From positions 184,140 to 248,139 of the forward strand of contig CAOLHI010002559.1 of the NCBI GenBank assembly GCA_948474755.1: a stretch of 64,000 nucleotides of DNA. Reading direction: 5' to 3'. The notes under the pieces were generated by a model that saw only the letters and a list, made by a program, of their open reading frames with translations, had not been told where the DNA came from and ran no database searches. This document shows positions 54,343-64,000 of the stretch, piece by piece. Both the position numbers and the translations under genes were made by a program. The stretch's first letter is position 1, and every line of letters starts with the position of its first letter. Origin of the DNA: Ctenosaura bakeri. Taxonomy: Eukaryota > Chordata > Lepidosauria > Squamata > Iguanidae.

Positions 54343-57300
54343 TATGATGGTTTCACACAATGGTGGCTACCAGATAAAGAGACTTGTAAGTAGTGTCGCC
54401 CATCTCTGAAAAGTTTTCCAAAAAGAATTCTGTTTGGTGTCATCACTAGTAATATTTACATGTGAAGATGAGGCTTTCTGCTTCGTGCAGATATTTGATC
54501 TTTGTTTTTCATTTATAACAGTACTTTCTTCTGTCTTTCTGTTGATTCTTCACATTCTGACCAGTCTAATATTTTAGCATGTTGACGTTGTCTGAGTGGA
54601 TTTATTGCTGGTATTGATTATTCTTCATTCATCATTTTTTAGATATTTGCAAGCCACCCCAGGGGCATTTGCAAACTGAGCAAAATATTTACAAAATAAT
54701 AATTATTATTATAAACAAAATGATTTTTGATGCTGGTAAGGAAAATTGTCATAAGTCTTGTTTGTTGTAAGAAAAGTGCCATGTGAATGGCTTAAGCTGT
54801 GGTGTGCTGCACAAACATGGACAAATACACATTTATGTCATTGTCTGCTGGCAATATTGTGCTCTTTAGCATGTGCCCCAACAACTTTTCAAACATGTGA
54901 TGAGCTGGTTTAGTGCAGCCAGTATGCACAAGACATTCAGTGCTCTCTCTAGTATTCTGCAAAGAGAGTATAGACATGGATTTATGGATTTATCACACAT
55001 GGCACAGTCCTCACTTGACAAAATATGCACAGCCTTAAGGAAAATATGTACCCCCCCCCACCGGTCATTCTTCCTGAGGTTCCAGTTTGAAAATACAACA
55101 CAGCAGCAGGAATAAATGAAGCCTCTGTATGATTATGTTCTCAGTAACACTGCTGAAGCATCGATGATATTATAGCTTACTGCCAAATGCTGGGCATGCA
55201 TATGCAGCCAAAGAGATAAAAGGCAGTGGTTGAGAAAAGATAGAAAGGGAGTGATTCAGCAAGTGAAGTGAGAACACATCTCGTTAATTTTACAGGATGT
55301 TGAGTATGTCTCCCTGTAGTGTTCTTTTTCCTCAAGAAGTACAAGGCTGTGGCCTATATTCTTTTAAAAGAAGGATGCTTTTGAAAGCTTGAAGAAGACA
55401 GTGAAGCCTGAAGAAGGGACATGAGCATAATTCTATAGCCTAGTGGAGAAAGCATGACGAAATTCAAAAATTTACAGAAGACGGGTGGATGAACCTATAA
55501 GAATTATGCAAAGAAAAGGAGAGCCAGTTTATATCAGAATAATGCTGATATTTCAGAGCAGATATTTCAGAGCAGATCCTATTGTACTACTGTGCTAGAG
55601 GACTCAGCCCACAGTAATCATTCTGTCCCTTCTAGGTCTTGGTTCAAGTACTCTGGCAACTTTTCTAAGCACTCAGTGTTTCTGTTAATGCAATTATGAA
55701 CCATACATAAACACAGTGTCTATCTGTTCATGCCACCTACTTTTTTTTCAACCATCCCCCTTAATATCATACCACTTTTAGTGATTTCATCCATTCTCAT
55801 TTAGGGAAATAGAACAGAACACTTGTTACCTACCTACTTACTCGCCTACTACATTCACAGAATATGGCTGATAAATGGTAAAAAAATCACTTTCCAAAAA
55901 TTCACAGTGGAAACTGACCCAGCCTTAACTCGGAAAGCAATTGCAACAGGAAGACAATAAAAAATGAAGTATCGGAATCAACAGAAAATAACACAAAAGG
56001 AACAAAACCTTGCTTGATCTCATCACAGAAGGCACAGTGAAGAGGCTAGCTTTCCACCTTGGCTGGAAAAGAAAAAAGAGAGAGAACAGACTGTTCCTGC
56101 TGAACACCCAAGATCAAGGAGTTCCAAAGCATGGAGGCCACACGTAAAAGAACATTGCTTCCTGATGAGGACAGCCTACTTCCCACAAGTGATGGGACAA
56201 AGAGCAGTGGTTCATTGGCACATGTTTTCTTAAGAAGACAGTTCTGACATATGTTGCCCACCCCTTCCCTATTTATTTTCAGACTGCATTACTGCAGTCT
56301 TCTGTACTTGATGCTGCCTCTGAAGATAATCCAGAAATGTTTAACTGGTCCAAAGTACAGAAGTCAGATTATTATCTGGAGCTTAGTTGTTCCAGTATAG
56401 TATTTCAACTTTGCATCATTAGGACTGGTGACTATTCCAGATCCAGGCTCACTTTGAAATGTTGGTTTTATTCTCTAAAATTCTAAGCAGGTTACTCCAG
56501 GGTCAGGTTATCTCAGCCAGTTGCTCGCAAATGAGCCCATCTACTAATGAAAATTGACATTCTGTCCTTGGTTTGTTGTCCTGTCCCTTTGTGGGAATAG
56601 AGAAGAAAAAACCCAAGATAGAAAAATGTATGAAAAAAATAAAATAAACCTAAAATGCCTCTTTACACAGTTTGAATACCACAAAACTAATGCTGCAGCA
56701 TAGCCCCAAGTTCCAATGAACTGGAATGAATTGCTAGAAGTCTGTTAACCGGCATACAAACAGACTTTGGTGAAATTTAAACTAGTCTTATTTCTCTGCA
56801 ATAACCCACTGCTCAGGATTAGGAACTGGAAAACGAGATAGAAAGTCTTCAACAGAAATTTTCCAACATCCAGAAGTTAGGTGGTACAACTTACTAAAGG
56901 CACAGTTAAAGCTTTAGTGCTGAATGAGATTAAATTTTATGAGTTATTTGTACACATAAGTCTTCTTTCATTGTTTTCTCTTTAAAAAATGCTTTACTAT
57001 TTTTTTTAAATTCACTCAAAGTGGGTTAAATTACATCAGAATGTCTCATTTGTTTTTATTCTCAAGTATCAGTTAATATTTAATTCTGAACACCTCAGTC
57101 CTCTCTGTCTCTTACTATAAATGCATAAATCCAAGTTTCCGTATGATAGAACACAAGATAAATTTTCATTAAAGAAAACATTTTATTATGACAACACTAA
57201 ATGAATTATCTGCAATCACTTTTAAAACACGTGATTTATTTCCCACTGTTGGGAAGGCTGTACATTATAAAAATATTTTCACTGACAAGTATGAAATATA

Positions 57301-57605
57301 GACCATATATAAATTAAAAAAACTGTGTCTGTCAATATGGTAAGCCCTCCAGGTTATACCTAGTCACATTTACTTCTTTGATAATAATACTAATAGTGCA
57401 GGTGGGGGAGAGAGGGAAAATAAATTGACCCCCTCACACAGAATCACATAAAATTCATCACAGCTGAAGATAATATTTTTCCCCATGGAATGATTCATAT
57501 GCACATAGCTTTCTGGAGGATGTTCATATATTTGGTGACATTGTGAAATGTCATTGAAGAAAAGGCAATTTAGTCTAGCCTTGAGCAAACACGAAAAAAA
57601 AAAAG
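54343..57605. other. Unassigned non-coding DNA
   Basis: About 3.3 kb with no recognised gene or repeat. Open frames are at most 80 codons and lack motifs. There is a C9 run near 55051. The composition is AT-rich, especially from 56900. Confidence 0.5.
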
Positions 57606-57633
57606 CAGAACTGTGCATATGCAAAAGAGAGAA

Positions 57634-57753
57634 GCTGCCGCCGCCGCCGCCGCCGCCTCCTCCTCCTCCTCCTCCTCCTCCTCCTCCTCCTCCTCCTCCT
57701 TCTTCTTCTTCTTCTTCTTCTTCTTCTTCTTCTTCTTCTTCTTCTTCTTCTTC
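57634..57753. repeat. (GCC)n-(TCC)n-(TTC)n graded microsatellite
   Basis: About 8 GCC units (57634-57657) pass into about 14 TCC units (to about 57700) and then about 17 TTC units (to 57753). Each transition is a single-base change of the unit. The TCC/TTC part is a pure pyrimidine strand of about 95 nt. Frames through it give poly-Pro/Ser on one strand and poly-Glu/Gly on the other; they are not genes. Confidence 0.95.
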
Positions 57754-58950
57754 CATGGAAGAATTTCTCTCTGTCTATCCTTCCTCTGCCATCAAAGGTA
57801 CATCATACATACAGAAGTGAAGCTAATCTTAACCTAGTGAGGAACTGCATGATGAGAACTTGGAAAACATGGTTGTGCAATCAAATGACTTTAATAACAA
57901 AATCCCAGCAGAGTAGTTCAGAGCGAACTGCATTTGCACTCTGCAAGGAGATCAATGTGTTCTCCTCATTGGCTTTCTTCAACTGGGATACTTGGGTTAT
58001 GCATCAAGCAAGAGTCCTCCATTATGGCTTCTGAGCTAGCATTCAGGATGCCTACCTCCATACTACAAACAGAAGGTAATAAAAGTATAACATAGCCCTT
58101 ATGTTACAGCTGCAGCATGATAAACAGAGCACAGTATAATACTCTGAGGCTGTTATATCAATCATACACAAAAATACCATTATATTGGTGCTAAACCTAC
58201 TCCTTTTTATTGCCTATGTAGCTCCTTAATAAATAGGCAAAGATACCATGCCTACAAAATGAAACACTTTGCATAGATTTATTTAAGCTTGGAGACACTT
58301 TAAATGTAATATCATTTCCTTTCCAGCAAGGAGTCAGATTTCAAGGCAGCACATAAAATGTGGGCATAATTCCATCCCAGTGTGAATTTGGTACATCTTC
58401 AGGAATCAAAATAAGGTTACTGTTTACTATGCATGCACATTTTAGTTAAACTATCCATTCCCATAAATAGCAACATACCTCAGCAAAATGTGACTGCTGA
58501 TGATGCTTTTTATTAAGGAGTTGCAGTTTTTCGATATGCTAGTTTTGCCAACAGGTAACAGAAATGCATCACATTTCTCCATTCCACTGCAGACAGGAAT
58601 TAATATAATGTAAAAAGGTTTCCACATACTGTTATGAAAGCAAACTGCAGTTCAAAGTTGGACACATGCAGGAAGACAGCAGACCAGACCCTGACAACAA
58701 GAAGCAAAATGCACCACTTTATCTCTTGTTCTGGAGATCAGTAGAGAACCCAAAACCTTTCCCAAGAGTGTTTCTCACACCTCGGCTGCAATCAAAAATC
58801 TCCACAGCATAATTGTGAATATCCACATGCAGGCATATACTATACAAGTAGTATGCAAGCCCCATTCAGAAAGGCAAGTTGCATAACACATGTCAATGAC
58901 TAGATGCCATTGTGCAATCCACAACAATATCACACAATGCACAATGGTAG
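57754..58950. other. Unassigned non-coding DNA
   Basis: No gene or repeat was recognised. Confidence 0.45.
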
Positions 58951-59530
58951 TATGCAATGCCAATGGGCAACTATAACATACTCCATGCGGGGCTGCCCTT
59001 GAAAAATGTTCAGAAGCTGCAGGTAGTGCAAAATGCAGCATCTAGACTGGTACCATATAACACCAGTTCTGCAAGAATTCCATGTCTTCCAATTTGCTTC
59101 CAAGATCAATTCAAAGTCCTAGAATTAACCTCGACAACCCTAAATAATTCGGGATCAAGGTATCTGAAAGAACACCTTCTTTCACATGAGCCTGCCAGAA
59201 ATTTGAGATCTTCAGAGAAGGCCCCCTTGCATGTCTCAATACCTCAAGAAGTTAAGTTGGTGTGTACACATAACTGAGCTTTCTCTGTAGCAGCAGCTCC
59301 CTGCTCTTTTAAGCTTTTGTTGGTAGCCAAAACAGTTCTGCTCTCCATGGCATTTAGTGTTTGAAACTGCTGTTTTAACTGGATTCTAGGACGGATTCTA
59401 GGATTGTTTTTAGACTACTTTTAGGAATTTTTAGAGTATTTTATATGTTTTATTGTTTTAATTTAATTGGTTTGAATTGTTCATTGCCTTGGGAATTCTT
59501 GTGGGCTGAGAGGTCACCATGGTGAGGTTG
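58951..59530 (+). pseudogene. L2-like LINE 3' end
   Basis: The plus-strand frame at 58957-59277 contains LPLKNVQKLQVVQNAASRLV, which matches the LQ-VQNAAARLV motif near the C-terminus of L2-clade reverse transcriptases. It is followed by FQDQFKVLELTSTTLNNSG and GSRYLKEHLLS. The 3' UTR has GTTTTAATTTAATTGG. The copy is 5'-truncated and mutated. Confidence 0.8.
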
Positions 59531-59607
59531 GTGATGGTGTAGAGCTTAATTCTTCTCACTTCTACCAGTTTTTCTCTCCAAACACTTATCTAGGTATTTT
59601 GTATATA

Positions 59608-59998
59608 CAGTCAGCCCTCCACATTTGCAGGTTTCACTTTTGTAGATTTGATTATTCACAGATTACCGTATTTGCTGTCATCTCTGCTGCCTCACTATGC
59701 CATTTTTAATAGAGACTGAAAGCCTTGTGAGACTGAGAAACTGTGAATGAGGATTGCAAGTCCCTATTAAAAATGGTGGGGGCAGCAGTGGAGGTGGCAG
59801 GAAGTCCCACCAGCCACCCACTTCTGCCTTATGAAAGAACCCTGATGCCTCAAAGAAATCCATGGTGGACTGAATATAGTAATCATAGTTTTTTTGTGTG
59901 TTAAATATGGTTTGGGAGGGCCTAGAGCTATTCACAGTTTTTCCACATTCACGGGGGTCCTGTGCCCCAACCCTCACAAATGTGGAGCAATGACTGTA
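59608..59998. mobile_element. Tigger/pogo-like MITE
   Basis: The left end CAGTCAGCCCTCCACATTTG and right end, inverse of CAGTCATTGCTCCACATTTG, lie between TA dinucleotides (...TATATA and TATGTATG), fitting the TA target of Tc1/mariner-class elements. The 391-bp interior shares TCCCTATTAAAAATGGTGG and AGTGGAGGTGGCAGG with the 19.8-20.4-kb element. A minus-strand frame of 99 codons is not a transposase. Confidence 0.8.
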
Positions 59999-60944
59999 TG
60001 TATGTATGTTTGATTGCTTCTTTATTTGTATCAGTTAAAACCCCCTGCCATGCAGTAATACACCACAAAGCATTTCTGACAGATGGTCATCCAGCCTCTG
60101 TTTAAAAACCTCTAAAGGACTACTGGAAGTGCCTTGCAACAACAATGCTAAAGGAATAGCTGATGAAATTATATGATATAGCTGAAATGGACAAATTAAC
60201 AGATAAGCAATTCCAAGATACCCCCTTTTCTTGACCTAGACACTATGTTCCTATCGATGCAGCCCAGAATCACATTGGCTTTTTTAGCTGCCACATCACA
60301 GTACTGATTCATGTTGTGTTTTACTAAGACTCCTATATCCCTTTCATATGTACTCTGTTCAAGCCAGATATCATCCATCTTATATTTGTGTGTTTCATTT
60401 TTTCTGTCCAAGTGTAGTACCTTACACTTTCTCCCTGCTTAAATTAATTTGTTAGTTTGGGCCCATCTCTCTAAGCTGTTAAAGTCATACTGAATTCTGA
60501 CCCTGTGCTCTGGCATGTTAGCTCCCTCTTCTAATTTGGTGTCATCTGCAAAGTTGATAAGAATGCCCTCTATTCCCTTATCAAATTCATTAATAAAGAT
60601 GTTGAATAGCACTGGGCCCAGAACAGAATCCTGCGGCATTCGTCTAGTCATTTCTCTCCAAGATGAAGGGGGGCCATTGGTGAGCATCCTTTGGATTCAT
60701 TTGATCAACCAATTATAAATCCACCTAACAGTAACATTGACTAGTTCACATTTTACTAGCTTGTTTGCAAGAATATCATGGGGGACCTTGTCAAAGGCCT
60801 TAATGAAGTCAAGATATGCTCTACCCACAGCATTTCCTTCATCTACAAAGCTAGTAACTCTATCAAAAAAGAGATGAGGTTACTCTGGCATGACTTGTCT
60901 TTGAGAACCCCATATTGACTTTTAGTGATCACGACATTTGTTTC

Positions 60945-61368
60945 TAAGACCCTTTCTGCAACGCACCTTTTCACAGAGCTGGGGTGTGGGGATCGTGCAA
61001 GCAGCCTCCAGCAAGAGGCTCGCGCGTCCCAGTTCCTTCAGCTCCGCAGCTGCCGCCCACTCACACAAGAGCCCCACCTCTTCCTTCCACAGTGCAGCCA
61101 CAGTTTCCCAGGCTGCACTGGGGCAGGAAATGTGAGTGCTGCAGCTCCGGAGCTCCGCACGCATGGCAAGTGCATGCGGGGCCCCAGAGCAGTGCGCAAT
61201 CACGCACCATTTTCGTCTCAAAGCCAAAAATGAAAAAGTACGCGAGTGGCGTCTGCCAGACCCTGGAGCATCGCGCAATTATGACTGTGTCGTGTGGTCC
61301 ACTCCTTACATTTGCACGACGCTCAAGGGGCCCTTTCGCATAGCAAATTGCATGCGAAAAGGACCTAA
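60945..61368. mobile_element. GGCC-TIR inverted-repeat element (Harbinger-like), copy 6, inserted in CR1
   Basis: The element spans 60948-61365 (418 bp) and is flanked by TAA on both sides (60945-60947 and 61366-61368). The left end is GACCCTTTCTGCAACGC and the right end is ATGCGAAAAGGACC. The last 37 bp (61329-61365) fold as a terminal hairpin, GGCCCTTTCGCAT pairing with ATGCGAAAAGGACC, the mirror of the hairpin at the left end of copy 2. The interior has AGTTTCCCAGGCTGCACTGG and AGCTCCGGAGCTCCGCACGC. Frames of 102-157 codons overlap it on both strands and are not genes. Confidence 0.88.
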
Positions 61369-62565
61369 GTGTTTACAGACTGTCTATTTAATTATCTGCT
61401 CTGGAATGTTGTCCAGTATTGATGTCAGGGTGAGTGGACAGTTGGGTCCTCTTTTTTTCCCTTTTTGGAGAATATTTGTCCTCCTCCAGTCTGCTGGGAC
61501 TTCTGTCATTCTCTGGGAATTTTCAAAGATGATTGTCAGTGGTTCTGAGATTACTTTACGAGTTCTTGTAATACCTTTGGATGGAATTCACCTGGTTCTG
61601 GAGATTTGAATTCATTTACTGTACCCAAGTATTCCTGTACTACCTCTTTGCCTTTACTGCTCTGCATTTCCCCTACTTCATCATCTGCTCCATCTTCCTC
61701 AGGTTGAGTATTGTTTTCCTTTTGGAAGAAGACTGAGGCAAAGAAGGTTTTGAGTAGTTCTTCCTTTTCTTTGTCCCCTGCTAGCATTTTACCATCCTCT
61801 TCATGCAGAGGCCCTACCATTTTCTGGTTCTTCCTTTAGCTACAGACATAACCAAACAAGCCAATCTTATTATGTCTGATCTTGCTAGCAAGCCTAAGCT
61901 TGTTCTTCATTTTAGCTTGTCTGAACTTCTCTCTACATTTGCTGGCTATCTGTTTGAATTCCTCTCTGGTGGTTTCCCCTCTTTTCCATTTCTTGTATAT
62001 GTCCCTTTTAAATCTTGGCTCCATTGAAAGTTCTTTAGTATCCATCCCAGATTCTTTAGACAACTCCCATTTTTCCTTCTCATTGGAATTGTTTGAAGTT
62101 GTGCCTTCAGTATCTCACTTTTAAGAAACTCTTTTCTCTTTTAGCATTCCTGACCATGGAATCACTCCCAGTATTTCCCTATGTTTACTGAAACCAGCTT
62201 TCTTAAAGTCTAGAATGAATGTTTGACTATGCTTGGTTTCCCCTTTCTGCTGTGTAAAAAGCTCCAGGAGAACATGGTCACTTCCACCTAAAGATCCTGC
62301 CATCTCCACCCCGTTAACCAGGTTATCATTGTTGATTAGGATCAGATCTAAAATAGCTGTTCTCCTTGTTCCTTCTTCCACCTTCTAGATTATGAAATTG
62401 TCTGCAAGACAAGTGAGAAATTTGTTGGACCTGATACTCTAGGCAGAGCAGATAGCTGAATCTTCCATTATTACTACTTTATATCTCTCCTTTCTGAATC
62501 TTTGGTCATCTCTTCCAGGAAGGTATCAGCCAAGTCCTCAGGCTGGTTGGGGGTCTGTAGTAGCC

Positions 62566-62589
62566 CCACACACACACACACACACACAT
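62566..62589. repeat. (CA)n microsatellite inside CR1
   Basis: An AC dinucleotide run in the antisense CR1 endonuclease region. Confidence 0.9.
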
Positions 62590-62925
62590 GCAATGACATC
62601 ATTGTTGTTTCTCTCCTCCTTAATTTTTACCCAGATGCTCTCAACCTGCCTTCCAGAATTTAAGTCATGGATCTCTTCAGAGGTCTAAATGTCCCTGACA
62701 TATACTGCTACTCTTCCTCCTTTTCTGTTTGGTCTATTTCTCCAAAATAGATTGGAATGAAATATATTCCAATCGTGAGACTCATCCCAACAGGTTTCAG
62801 TGATGCCTATCATATTATATTTACTTTGTTGTGCTATGAGTTTGAATTCACCCTCTTTATGTCCCATGCTCTGTGCATTAGTGCAAAGGCTTCTGAGACC
62901 ATGGGTCACTCCCCCAGCTGCTTAT

Positions 62926-63063
62926 TTAAGTAACTTTAAGTTGGGCTGGTTACATGGGGAGAAAACTTTACAGAGGGATTTGCAGAGTTTTGTGCATCCC
63001 TTTCCACCTTCTGACTTGTCCTGCCAAGTTTCCCTTATGATGAAAGCAGAAGGTTGGCAGCAA
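62926..63063. other. Spacer
   Basis: Unassigned sequence next to the CR1 5' break. Confidence 0.4.
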
Positions 63064-63180
63064 AGCTTGGAAAAATATGTTTTTCATTACAACTCCCAGA
63101 ATCTTCAAGCAGTATAGCCAGTGGCCACAATTACTTTGAGTTTCTGGGAGTTGTAGTTCAAAATGTAACATTTCCTGGCT
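63064..63180. mobile_element. Palindromic MITE, family B (best copy)
   Basis: The left arm AGCTTGGAAAAATATGTTTT and TTCATTACAACTCCCAGAA is answered by the right arm TTTCTGGGAGTTGTAGTTC, then AAAATGTAACATTTCCTGGC. The arms are about 40 bp with a 35-bp loop. This is the clearest member of family B. Confidence 0.75.
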
Positions 63181-63597
63181 CTTGTTGGACTTTCTACAAT
63201 CATTGAATGTGGTCTTTGAACAGTATTTTTAAATACAACATTCTGTCTGTTTGTCTCATTTCTATCATTTCTTTATTTTTCAGTTGATGCTACCATTCAG
63301 AAAACAAATTGTTCTCCAACATGGACTACAATACAATTTAGAGGAAATCTGATATGTTTTCTCAGAGGCAGGCCCAACAAAGTTAAACAGGACAGATTCC
63401 TATGTTAGTGGACAGAGGATTATAATTTTGCAGCATTAAGTTTCAAAAATTAACAGCACCCACGTAGTGTAATGACCACAAACAATACAGGAGGACATAT
63501 ATAAACCAAATCTACTACATTTAAAAGCTCTTAAAAACCTATGCAAAGAAAAAAAATGTTTTCAGTCAATGTACAACAGTAAGTGAGTCTGGGAAAT
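63181..63597. other. Unassigned non-coding DNA
   Basis: Nothing recognised. Confidence 0.45.
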
Positions 63598-64000
63598 ATA
63601 GGCCCTTTCCGCAACTCACTTTTTTCTGGAGCTGGGGTGTGAGGATTGCACAAGCAGCCACTTGCGAGACACTCTCACGTCCCTGTTGCTTCAGCTACAC
63701 AGCTGCTGCCTGCTCATGAGCAGGTAGTGCGAGAGCCCCTCCTCTTCCTTCTGCAGTGCAGCCTGAGAGTTTCCCAGGCTGCGCTGGAGCAGGAAGCATG
63801 AACGCCACAGCTCCAGAGCTCCGCACGCACTGCAAGTGCACGTGGGGTCCTGGAGCGATGCGCAATCGTGCACCATTTTCAGCTCAAAGCCGAAAATGAA
63901 ATAGTGAGCAATCGGTGCCTACCACTCCCTGGAGCATTGCGCAATTGCGAGTGTGTCAAGTGGGCCACTCCATGCAGTCGCGTGATGCTCCAAGGGCCCT
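63598..64000. mobile_element. GGCC-TIR inverted-repeat element (Harbinger-like), copy 7, cut by window end
   Basis: The left end GGCCCTTTCCGCAACTCAC starts at 63601 after ATA. The interior parallels copy 6 along its length: AGCTGGGGTGTGAGGATTGC, GAGTTTCCCAGGCTGCGCTG, AGCTCCAGAGCTCCGCACGC, ATGCGCAATCGTGCACC, and finally GATGCTCCAAGGGCCC. By comparison with copy 6 only about 30-40 bp, including the terminal hairpin, are missing beyond the window. Confidence 0.8.

Larger units (their letters stand above)
60030..62925 (-). pseudogene. Long CR1 LINE, antisense, decayed, split by inverted-repeat element
   Basis: The 3' part starts near 60030 (CCCCTGCCATGCAGTAATAC). A deletion or rearrangement follows around 60115-60230, because most of the C-terminal region is missing. 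Minus-strand frames then show reverse-transcriptase pieces at 60196-60411 (STYERDIGVLVKHNMN) and 60439-60687 ([30 protein letters not shown]). After the insert at 60948-61365 come 61551-61820 (VNEFKSPEPGEFHPKVL), 61836-62063 (FKRDIYKKWKRGETTREEFK), 62121-62381, and endonuclease N-terminal sequence at 62685-62909 (LCTNAQSMGHKEGEFKL, MIGITETCWDESHDW). A (CA)n run at 62566-62589 interrupts the endonuclease region. Confidence 0.88.

Noticed and set aside
57370..57820. Poly-Glu/poly-Gly and poly-Pro/poly-Ser frames
   Set aside because: They are translations of a pure trinucleotide microsatellite, with no flanking coding sequence.
60922..61609. Frames of 100-157 codons around 61 kb
   Set aside because: They span the inverted-repeat element and its junctions with CR1; no conserved domain.

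Overview
This window reads as vertebrate nuclear DNA, most likely from a squamate reptile (a lizard). That inference rests on its repeat content: CR1 LINEs ending in the octamer-like ATTCTATG repeat, Bov-B (RTE) LINEs, tRNA-derived SINEs with a Bov-B-like tail (the Sauria/ACA SINE type), 5S-rRNA-derived SINEs, an L2-like LINE end, Tigger-like elements and many short inverted-repeat DNA transposons. I found no convincing host protein-coding exon, no rRNA or tRNA gene, no CRISPR array and no bacterial feature. The open frames present are short, usually overlap others on both strands, and are either chance frames or decayed transposon frames. The stretch is best described as intergenic or intronic.

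Layout. 1-6.4 kb: a SINE tail, mostly unassigned AT-rich DNA and one short palindromic element. 6.39-7.01 kb: a solo LTR with a perfect 5-bp target duplication. 7-13.8 kb: mostly unassigned DNA with one Sauria-type SINE. 13.8-17.3 kb: a long antisense Bov-B LINE invaded by two DNA transposons. 18.3-20.4 kb: an old LINE-like repeat carrying two inserts, then a Tigger-like element. 21-32 kb: two solo LTRs of one family, small palindromic elements and several non-repetitive AT-rich blocks with clustered homeodomain-type TAATTA sites. 32.6-33.6 kb: a Bov-B tail split by a very GC-rich inverted-repeat element. 36-38.9 kb: SINE, palindromic elements and another inverted-repeat element. 41-43.8 kb: a Bov-B tail, then a sense CR1 split by a second GC-rich element. 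45.3-49.9 kb: a long antisense CR1 split by the third solo LTR. 50-54.3 kb: two SINEs, a three-layer nest (Bov-B containing CR1 and a palindromic element) and an antisense CR1 end. 57.6 kb: a 120-bp GCC/TCC/TTC microsatellite. 59-64 kb: an L2 end, a Tigger-like element, a third long CR1 split by an inverted-repeat element, and a last member of that family cut by the window end.

The most interesting structure is a set of seven DNA transposons that share the terminal motif GGCCCTTTTCGCAC. In three of them both flanks show a matching 3-bp duplication (TAA, TAA, TAT), which points to the PIF/Harbinger superfamily. Their interiors differ. Two members are extremely CpG-rich and could be mistaken for CpG islands or genes. 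Their insertion into CR1 and Bov-B copies gives a relative age order. All family names come from recognition by eye; no database search was possible.
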